Positions 1 through 64,000 of a stretch of DNA of 64,000 nucleotides are shown piece after piece. Positions within the stretch are counted from its first letter, which is position 1. The number at the start of each line of letters is the position of its first letter. The notes under the pieces were generated by a model. The model made no database searches. It had not been told where the DNA came from and worked only from the letters and a program-made list of their open reading frames with translations. The DNA lies in assembly GCA_054601695.1 (NCBI GenBank), contig BAAHQB010000011.1, positions 496,001 through 560,000 of the forward strand, in the 5' to 3' direction. A program made the position numbers and the translations under genes. Origin of the DNA: Amorphochlora amoebiformis (lineage: Eukaryota; Cercozoa; Chlorarachniophyceae).

Positions 1-4
1 CCAG

Positions 5-3099
<3,095 letters not shown>

Positions 3100-3212
3100 T
3101 CAGGCTTGCAATGTGACATCACATGATTGTATGATACCGCGGCATTTTTATACTGATATTCGTTCGATGATTTGAGAACCTAGACAATAACTTCGATTTA
3201 TATGTATATACA

Positions 3213-3246
<34 letters not shown>

Positions 3247-3631
3247 CTATATATATATAAATACTAGATATATAGTTAAAAAATTATCATTCAAGAACTT
3301 CACAAAATTAACTAGATTACTAGGATTGATACTCACGGTGGCTAGCTATCTTTCTAGATATTTAGGCGAAAACCTAGAAAACATACAACTCAATATTAGA
3401 CATACTAAGTTCCTAGAGTTCCTCTTCTAGCGCTCAACTACAGAACTAGCTTAGCTATACATGCACTGGATTTAATATAGGCTCCCAGACAGATGATAAG
3501 ACTAGTAGTTTAAGGATTTACATTAACGATATTTGAAAAATTCTCAAAGAGCAATTTAATCTAGTTTATTGGGGGCCGTACGCACATTAGACTTGTAGAG
3601 TACAGCGCTGATATCGACAGTGAGTTTATTA
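3100..3631. other. convergent intergenic region
   Basis: Lies between the stop codons of two converging genes. It is mostly unique AT-rich DNA with one TA run near 3205-3260. I see no exon or RNA gene here, and it presumably holds both 3' untranslated regions. Confidence 0.6.
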
Positions 3632-12330
<8,699 letters not shown>

Positions 12331-12391
12331 CCATGAGATATCTATTTTTTTTTGAGATATATTTACACATCTAGCTATACTCTTAGCGCTT

Positions 12392-12459
<68 letters not shown>

Positions 12460-12733
12460 TTCGATACGGATATTAAAACGGGAAAATCAGGTGGGTTAGG
12501 GTTAGGGTTAGGGTTAGGGTTAGGGTTAGGGTTAGGGTTAGGGTTAGGATCAGATTATTCAGCATGTCTTAGTCCGAGGACCATTGATTCCTCCCACATT
12601 GCTATAGTGCTGTTTGGGATCACAGCAGATCGTGGTGTTGTTAGGGTTAGGATTAGGGTTAGGGTTAGGGTTAGAGGTCTTTGCCCTAGGTTAGGGTTAG
12701 GGTTAGGGTTAGGGTTAGGGTTAGGGTTGGAAG
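12331..12733. other. intergenic region with telomeric arrays and one telomere-associated element
   Basis: Separates the stop of the gene at 12734 from the start of the gene at 12330; both are on the minus strand. It holds TA runs, TTAGGG arrays at 12495-12548 and 12640-12730, and a telomere-associated element at 12549-12597. The promoter of the downstream gene should lie here; no clear element is visible. Confidence 0.6.
12549..12597 (+). repeat. telomere-associated element, copy 1
   Basis: A 49-bp unit (core TCAGATTATTCAGCATGTC) flanked by TTAGGG repeats. It recurs in inverted orientation at 20430-20473, 20639-20687 and 26796-26846. Confidence 0.85.
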
Positions 12734-16191
<3,458 letters not shown>

Positions 16192-16203
16192 GCTATATGA
16201 CTA

Positions 16204-16246
<43 letters not shown>

Positions 16247-16252
16247 AAATAT

Positions 16253-16324
<72 letters not shown>

Positions 16325-16360
16325 GGCTGAAAGTCCCACCCATATTATATGACTAGATAT

Positions 16361-16370
16361 AATATGTACA

Positions 16371-16434
<64 letters not shown>

Positions 16435-16467
16435 CATATATAACATACGGATATGGACCATATACAT

Positions 16468-16507
<40 letters not shown>

Positions 16508-16508
16508 A

Positions 16509-16562
<54 letters not shown>

Positions 16563-16592
16563 CATATGTAACATAGATACAGAGATGTACCG

Positions 16593-16646
<54 letters not shown>

Positions 16647-16683
16647 AGTAGCGTCATATATACATATATATATATATAGCGTC

Positions 16684-16735
<52 letters not shown>

Positions 16736-16817
16736 ATATATATATATATATGTAATACTATTTATGTACATATTTCATAGGAACATATTTGTATCCATAT
16801 ATATAATACATACACAC

Positions 16818-16880
<63 letters not shown>

Positions 16881-16953
16881 ATACTATTTTTGTACATATT
16901 TCATAGGAACATATATGCATCCATATATATAATACATATACACACACACACAC

Positions 16954-17014
<61 letters not shown>

Positions 17015-17052
17015 ACGTATGTATATGTATGCATCAGTATGATGAGTTTGAC

Positions 17053-17100
<48 letters not shown>

Positions 17101-18890
17101 AAAAAATATATATATATATATATAATATACCATACACATATAATATATTCACATATTATACATTTCTTTATGTTTTGTAAGCATACATATACAATTCATC
17201 ATTCATACATATTACCCGATGGAAAAAGTAATACCAGGTATCCCTCTCTAATTTTTTTTTTCCCAACCCCCCCCCCCTTCCCCGTGATCTGAACTCTTCC
17301 TACCAGTATACCCTTTCCTTAATTCTATCCCGCCCCCCCCCCCCCCCCCTTTCCTCCCCGGGCTTTAAGTATTGGATACGTTATGATATTTTAGGCGCAA
17401 AATCACTCTTATATCTTATATTTTCCCCCTTTTTGACCGTTTTATCCTTCTCACCTTAAAAAATCTCCCCCCCCCCCCCCTCTCTCCGACCCTAATATAG
17501 CAGTTTTATCTCTGCAAAGCCCTCTCCCCCCCCAAAAACCCAAAATGGGTACCAAGGAGACACCACTGATAATTCTTATCGAATCCCCAGGGATTCCCCC
17601 GGGGATTCATATATCCTTTTAATATGTGGATATCTCTTTTTGGATATAAATGTAATCAGAATGTCACTCTTCGTGACACATGAACCTGAAAAATGGTGTT
17701 CGATGGAGTTGAACCACCTTTCAGGCAGCGACCTGATTCCACCTATCAGACAGCGACCTGATTCCACCTATCAGACAGCGACCTGATTCCACCTATCAGA
17801 CAGCGATCTGATCCCACCAACAGCGGAGAGAACAAGAATTGCTGTTTGACCAACGATTTACAAGGCCGGTCAGGTCGAATGCTTGCAGGTACCGGATGGG
17901 AATTTGGTAACCAGGCGACGACCGATGGACAAGTGGACGATTCCATCGGTGGCATACATACTCTTTTTGGAGATTTTTAGTTATTGGGGCAATGTATGTT
18001 TATATTTTTTGGCATGTTACTAAAGTTTTAATCTTTGAGACAAACAACTTGCGAGACATACCAATCCTTTTTGTGAAACAACGGCATATCATAGTAGCTA
18101 TAGATATATTCTATATAACAGATACACTAAATACACTAGGTTACGAGCTATCTATAGCATATACGTACATGTAGTACATCGATCTAGCAAGCAGGATCAT
18201 TAAGAACGAGATAAAGATATCAAAATATCACGAAGTGACTAGTTTTCTGTTGTTCGAATCTCTCCAATCTCTAGAGGGTAGTAACCATGATCCCAGCAAC
18301 CAACAAGAAAGAAATACCGTTAGTCACGCAGCGTGACTACAGAACTAGTTCTAGTAGTTATGTCTGTATAACGACATGTCTAGATGTATAATATTGTGGT
18401 ATAACTAGTATAACACAATATTAGTATATCTTTTACCACTGTAAATATATAATAATATAAAGTTATAAACATATGTTTTATATATCAAGTGTACATGTAT
18501 ACACTATCTATCATAATTTAAATTATATAAATAATTTTTAATACTAGTAATACTACATGCACATGTATAAATTGTTAATAATATATAATACCTAGAATAC
18601 AACATATATGAACTGGATGAAATTACACAGGATACCTGTAAAAATCCCGACAGAGACTCATAACTTAATAAATTTGCATACACATACGTCTATTTATTAC
18701 TATCTAGCTATTGACAACACACACGTACGTATATATATATGCTAACCGTGCTACACATCTACGTGCTAACGCATATGCACATGCTAGCTATAACGAACAC
18801 TTCAGGATCTTATGATTGATGTTTACAACAGTGAATCTTCTTGACTTGTTATTTCGATGTTTGCTGGTTACTGGTCTGTTCACCGTGTGA
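16361..18890. other. intergenic stretch, low gene evidence
   Basis: 16361-17160 is TA-rich with a 118-bp duplication (16738 and 16876). 17200-17960 is less AT-rich with three poly-C tracts (near 17265, 17333, 17468) and a 25-bp minisatellite. 18000-18890 is unique AT-rich DNA with no exon I can support. Confidence 0.5.
17722..17820. repeat. 25-bp minisatellite, four copies
   Basis: CAGACAGCGACCTGATTCC plus ACCTAT starts at 17722, 17747, 17772 and 17797, nearly perfect. A minus-strand frame passes through it, but no splice structure supports coding. Confidence 0.88.
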
Positions 18891-18897
18891 GCATAAC

Positions 18898-18933
18898 GTT
18901 CTAGAACGTTCTAGAAAGGTTCTCTGGAAATTT
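18898..18933 (+). promoter_or_regulatory. heat-shock-element-like array
   Basis: GTTCTAGAACGTTCTAGAA followed by AGGTTCTCTGGAAATTTC. Alternating TTC and GAA blocks with two-base spacing give four perfect contiguous units plus imperfect ones, the binding pattern of eukaryotic heat-shock factor. It lies about 1 kb upstream of a candidate plus-strand gene. The sequence match is direct; the function is inferred. Confidence 0.55.
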
Positions 18934-18991
18934 CTTGGTCAGAATTGTATATCCTCCATTTTGATATATTTATAAGATATTTGTACATGTG

Positions 18992-19046
<55 letters not shown>

Positions 19047-19241
19047 GTATTTTTTTATTTTTAAATGTGAGGGAGAGAGGGAAAGACATTCGACCTCTAA
19101 TTACCTGGATTCTTTTTTTTTTTTTATCTTTTTTCTGGGAGAGAGATAGGAAGATAGAGATGGAAGAGAGTGGGAGAGCGATTAAATTTTTTTATAATTA
19201 CCTAAGTTCCTTTTTTTTTTTCTTTATATGCATACATGTAC

Positions 19242-19287
<46 letters not shown>

Positions 19288-19354
19288 TTAAATTCTGTGC
19301 GAGTATTCTTTCAAACGACAAAATTCGACTCGGACTCTCCCTAAGATATATATA

Positions 19355-19386
<32 letters not shown>

Positions 19387-19535
19387 GTTTACATATATAA
19401 ATAGACATGTATATATATTTTAAATACATAAATATATATATACATATATATATATATAAGATATCTAAATATGTATTCATATATATATATATATATACAT
19501 ATATATATACATATATATAAGATATCTAAATATGT

Positions 19536-19612
<77 letters not shown>

Positions 19613-19616
19613 TGTA

Positions 19617-19661
19617 TAGCCTTTCCTTTACAGGTGATACGGAAATATATATGTGCAATAT

Positions 19662-19693
<32 letters not shown>

Positions 19694-19799
19694 GTTATTA
19701 CCTTTTCTATCGCCTTTCTTTTCATAGGTGATATGGGAGGATATATATATATATATATATATCTATAAAATATATTATAGATATATACATATTAACAAT

Positions 19800-19850
<51 letters not shown>

Positions 19851-19984
19851 CATAATTTATATTAACAATGTATACATATACATATATATATATATATATA
19901 TATAAATAATTATACACCTTATCTATAGCTTTTCTTTTCATAGGTGATACAGAAATATCTCTCCCGCGGTCTCCTTTTTATTAA
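19617..19984 (+). CDS. possible terminal exon 19944-19984 with two upstream 5'-edge copies
   Basis: TTTTCATAG precedes 19944-19984, which reads [13 protein letters not shown] and stops at TAA if entered in phase 1. Two partial copies of the same acceptor and first codons lie upstream at 19617-19648 and 19701-19740, the arrangement seen for confirmed exons in this window. No earlier exon could be linked in phase. A candidate near 19318-19356 (YSFKRQNSTRTLPK) lacks a GT donor. The gene is therefore only suggested. Confidence 0.35.
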
Positions 19985-20017
19985 ATATATATACATATAT
20001 GTACATATATATATATG

Positions 20018-20072
<55 letters not shown>

Positions 20073-20131
20073 TATATATATATATGTATATATACATACA
20101 TATATAAGTACGTATACATACATTTGTACAT

Positions 20132-20177
<46 letters not shown>

Positions 20178-20257
20178 GTGTAATATATATATATATATAT
20201 ATATATCTATATATATATGCACATATACACACACATCGAGCAATTTATATCCCACTT

Positions 20258-20765
20258 AACCCTGACCCTAACCTTAACCCTAACCTTAACCCTAACCTTA
20301 ACATTAAACGCAAACCCTAATGTAACCCCGCCCCTAACCCAAACCCTAACCCTAACCCCAACCCTAACCATAACGCTACCGGCGACCTTAACCCTAACCC
20401 TAACCCTAACCCTAACCCTAACCCTAACCGAGTCAACGGTCCTCGGACAAAGATATGCTGAATAATCTGATCCTAACCCTAACCCTAACCCTAACCTTAA
20501 CTCTAATCCTACCGGCGATGTCTAACCCTCACGGTAACCCTAACCCTAACCCTAACCCTAACCCTAACCCTAACCCTAACCCTAAAACTAATCCGAACCC
20601 TAAGTCTGACACTAACTCTAACCCTAACCCTAACTCCAGCCAATGGCCCTCGGACTAAGACATGCTGAATAATCTAATCTGATCCTAATCCTAACCCTAA
20701 CCTAGCCCTAACCCTAACCCTAACCCTAACCCTAACCCTAACCCTAACCCTAACCCTAACCCTAC
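20258..20765 (-). repeat. interstitial telomeric array (CCCTAA orientation) with two telomere-associated elements
   Basis: About 500 bp of CCCTAA, partly degenerate, interrupted by telomere-associated elements at 20430-20473 and 20639-20687 and by three short TACCGGCG-containing pieces (near 20378, 20508, 20762). Confidence 0.92.
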
Positions 20766-20869
20766 CGGCGTCAATGTTTAGGTGGGGAACTGAGGAAGTT
20801 ACTGGTATGAAATTATTACATATATATATATATATATATAAGTGCGATATATAGAATGAATCTTATGAA

Positions 20870-21115
20870 TCCCTCTCACTCGCTCTCGTCTCTTTTCTCT
20901 CTCTCTCTTCTTTCCTCTCATATTCTCGCTCTCTCTCTCTCTCTCTCTTTCTTTCTCTCTCTTATTCTCTCTCTCTCTCTCTCTGTTATTCTCTCTCTCT
21001 CTCTCTCTCTCTCTATTTCCCTCTCTTTCACTCCTTCCTCTCTCTCTCTCTCTTTCTCTCTCTTATTCTCTCTCTCTCTCTCTCCTATCCACTCTCTCTC
21101 TCTCTCTTTCTCTTT
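20870..21115. repeat. (CT)n array
   Basis: Nearly pure CTCT with TTTC and TATT variants, followed by a short unique piece ending TTCGCAG. Confidence 0.9.
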
Positions 21116-21165
21116 ATGGTTTCATGTACATGTTCGCAGGTATATATATATATATATACACACAC

Positions 21166-21198
<33 letters not shown>

Positions 21199-21304
21199 CA
21201 TACATACACACAGACACATACATACATACATATATATATATACACACATATATATGTATGTATACATATGTAAATGTATGTATGTATATATATGTGTGTG
21301 TGTA

Positions 21305-21335
<31 letters not shown>

Positions 21336-21390
21336 TTGTATATATATATATGTATATATATATGTATATATATATGCGTGTATAATATAT

Positions 21391-21448
<58 letters not shown>

Positions 21449-21452
21449 ATAT

Positions 21453-39200
<17,748 letters not shown>

Positions 39201-39481
39201 GACTAGCAAGATTGATTGCCAAGTGTCCGAGCCACGCGTCTGACTATGGATGTGACCTGCCGTTTCCAATGAATGATATCCCAGCTAGGTGACGCGATAT
39301 CTGATATGCACTTACCCTCTAATAAAGAAGTCATGTAGATTTGGGCAATATCACCTTTATTATTATATCTTATTCCATATATCTTTGCGATATATGTAAA
39401 TCTGCACGTGATACAAAGGGCGCCTCGTTGCTGTGACGGGAACCAGCCGCGTGGACACCGCCGAGTGCACGCCATACAGCT
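39201..39481. promoter_or_regulatory. divergent promoter region between the two large membrane-protein genes
   Basis: 282 bp separate ATG 39200 (minus) and ATG 39482 (plus). The region is of ordinary composition with no TA runs, TTAGGG or GA repeats, unlike almost all other non-coding DNA here. It includes AATAAAG at 39322-39328 and a GCACGTGA E-box-like site near 39404. It also contains an open minus-strand frame (39475-39316) that could be an alternative first exon. Promoter function is inferred from position. Confidence 0.5.
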
Positions 39482-61642
<22,161 letters not shown>

Positions 61643-62335
61643 CAGTGGTGCCATCGACTCGGTTCCTCAGCGACTGGTATCGTTTCTCTGAGAGGGATAA
61701 ATTGTGATCCAACTAGCACTGAGCAACCGAGGGAGCAGCTTTGTAACTTGAGTTAATTCAGAACTTGAAATACGTATCATTATTTGAAATATGAAGTTTT
61801 GCACCACGTACCCTAGACCTGGCTAAAATCTAGAATAAATAGAAGTGCGCACCGTCAACCAGAGTCTATCAAATTTAGTACGATGTGTATCTAGATATAA
61901 GTGTATCTAGACATAATGATATCTAGTGTCGTATTATATATGTGTGTATATATATATGTAATTATAAATATATTTATATATATATATATATATACATACA
62001 CATATATATATATATATATGTGTGTGTAAGTGTGTATCATTTTATAACTAGACCATGATATATCTAACATATACAAATATATATATCTAGTATATATATA
62101 TATATATACATATATATACATGTACATACTACATGTATAAATCAAACATAATGATAACTAGTGTGTGTAAATAATCTAGATAAAATACGTATGGCAAAGA
62201 CATATAATATTAACCAAATTAAACTTAAAACATACATGCGCATGTGCATAAATAATTCTACGTATGACGCCGTTATCGGTCAATGACTATGCTAAAGTTA
62301 AAATATGTTCATTCGTCTTCGGCGCTCGACTGAAA
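61643..62335. other. convergent intergenic region
   Basis: Between the transporter stop codon and the stop of the minus-strand gene at 62336. Unique AT-rich DNA with two TA clusters; no further exon seen. Confidence 0.65.
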
Positions 62336-62482
62336 TTACTTTGTGTAGTCAAACACCCGGTTCGATTCTGACTCCTTTTTGGCCTCCAAGTACGCACGGT
62401 GGGTAGACTGGGGAACACAAAAATTGGGACGTACGAATAAGTAAAAAAATAATTTATGAACGTAGTCAATATATACACAGTA

Positions 62483-62525
<43 letters not shown>

Positions 62526-62541
62526 CTAATATATATTTAAA

Positions 62542-62610
<69 letters not shown>

Positions 62611-62770
62611 GTATATAAATATTCACAGACACACTACGACATATTAGATACCTATTTCATGTATACATATTTATTCATCTATATTTATGTATATTAATAT
62701 ATATGAACATGCATACATGTATATGCTTTTACATATACATATACGTAGATATACACATATATACATATCA

Positions 62771-62804
<34 letters not shown>

Positions 62805-62856
62805 ACATGTACATTGTAGAACTACAACGAAATATGTAAACTTACATTTGTATATT

Positions 62857-62926
<70 letters not shown>

Positions 62927-62970
62927 CTATATATATTGTATACGTATATTTTAGAACCACAACGAAATGC

Positions 62971-63036
<66 letters not shown>

Positions 63037-63182
63037 CTATATATATTGTATACGTATATTTTAGAACCACAACGAAATGTTATATGTATGTATGTGTGTT
63101 TATACATGTATACCTATACACACACACATACATACACATATACACATATACATACATACATACATATACACATATTTATTAT

Positions 63183-63225
<43 letters not shown>

Positions 63226-63355
63226 TATATACGTTACATACATGAAATTTTTGGAAAACGCATTATAACTGGGGGGCTGAGTCTTATACCTCAATAAGTA
63301 GTTTTGCGTCCACAGTGCCCTTCCAGCCTCCGACCTTGACCCACTTGTCTTTCTC
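62336..63355 (-). CDS. last two exons of a minus-strand gene, function unknown
   Basis: Exon 63355-63290 ([20 protein letters not shown]...) lies between a GTAG acceptor and a GTATAA donor. Exon 62407-62336 follows CCCCAG and reads [20 protein letters not shown]... to a TAA stop. Both are phase 0. The 45 residues seen are hydrophilic and Lys/Glu-rich; too little for a family call. Upstream exons should lie beyond 63.4 kb or outside the window; none is clear in 63360-64000, which is mostly TA-rich. Confidence 0.78.
62810..63082. repeat. tandem repeat, three copies, intronic
   Basis: TAGAACCACAACGAAATG with flanking GTATACGTATATTT occurs at about 62940 and 63050, and a diverged form at about 62815. 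No clear exon source. Confidence 0.8.
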
Positions 63356-63520
63356 CTACATTGAATACATTTATATTTTGATATATGTATCTATATGTGA
63401 CACATGTATGATATATGTATATATATATATATATATTATATTATTTGCATATATATATATATATATATGTGTTTTTTCATAAATATATTCATATATATAT
63501 ATATATATATGTATATATGA

Positions 63521-63576
<56 letters not shown>

Positions 63577-63677
63577 ACATGTGAAAAACACACAAGATAC
63601 CCAAATACATTCAAGTATATATATGTATATATATATATATATTATATGTAGGTATAAATACACACACACACACACGC

Positions 63678-63709
<32 letters not shown>

Positions 63710-64000
63710 AATTACATATGTATATCAATAATAGTATAATTATCATTATATATATATATATATATTTACTCATACATATTATACATATATATATATATAT
63801 ATATTTACTCATACATATTATACATATATATATATACATATATGAATATTTATATGCACACAAACTTCCAGGTATTATATATGTATAAATATATATATAT
63901 AAATAATATATATATATATATGTATACATATACAAATACAATACAAACACATTATATATATAGAAAATATTCTATATTACACACACACACATATATATAT

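Noticed and set aside
17576-17955. Minus-strand protein through the 25-bp minisatellite
   Set aside because: Frames depend on the repeat, with no splice signals or upstream exons.
20779-20801. Small plus-strand exon (WGTEEVT) between TTTAG and GTATGA
   Set aside because: No partner exon in phase on either side; could be chance.

Overview
This is nuclear DNA of a eukaryote, most likely a protist. All convincing genes are broken into very short exons (15-280 nt) with GT-AG introns, and the reading phase carries across every junction of the best models. Much of the window is (TA)n, with kilobase-scale (GA)n/(CT)n tracts and many interstitial TTAGGG-type telomeric arrays. I cannot assign the species. 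TTAGGG repeats argue against groups with TTTAGGG telomeres. I see no bacterial or phage gene organisation, CRISPR array, rRNA, tRNA or recognisable transposon.

Layout. (1) 5-3099, +: 3' end of a charged, coiled-coil-like gene. (2) 3632-12330, -: a gene convergent with it, function unknown. (3) 12734-16191, -: a complete four-exon gene for a 78-residue protein with an N-myristoylation-like start. (4) 16.4-19.9 kb: mostly intergenic, with a 25-bp minisatellite, poly-C tracts and a perfect heat-shock-element array at 18898-18933, then the terminal exon of a possible + strand gene. (5) 20.2-20.8 kb: telomeric C-strand arrays with a repeated telomere-associated element. (6) about 21.9-39.2 kb, -: one gene of at least 34 exons (about 980 codons recovered), a multi-pass membrane protein with a long charged C-terminal tail and a region resembling polycystin-1/REJ proteins; its introns hold about 1-kb and 1.9-kb telomeric arrays. 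(7) 39482-61642, +: a complete 35-exon gene for an 854-residue MMPL/RND-type transporter. Its exons total 2565 nt (855 codons including stop), and both Asp-Tyr proton-relay pairs are present. (8) 62336-63355, -: last two exons of another gene, convergent with the transporter.

The most striking pattern is that almost every exon with long TA-rich flanking introns is accompanied by partial, decaying copies of its own edges. Copies of an exon's 3' edge (coding end plus splice donor) lie in the downstream intron, and copies of its 5' edge (acceptor plus coding start) lie in the upstream intron, each separated by (TA)n. The side of the copy is right in essentially all cases, on both strands and in every gene. 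One copy keeps the reading frame and the others decay. (TA)n also supplies the splice signals: G followed by (TA)n reads as a GTATAT donor, and (TA)n followed by G reads as a TATAG acceptor. I infer that TA-mediated tandem duplication, tolerated because splicing removes the extra copies, has shaped and inflated these genes.

The two large genes are divergent, with start codons 282 bp apart or, if an alternative first exon is used, only 6 bp apart. No operon logic applies. Two adjacent membrane proteins sharing one promoter region could be co-regulated, but that is inference.
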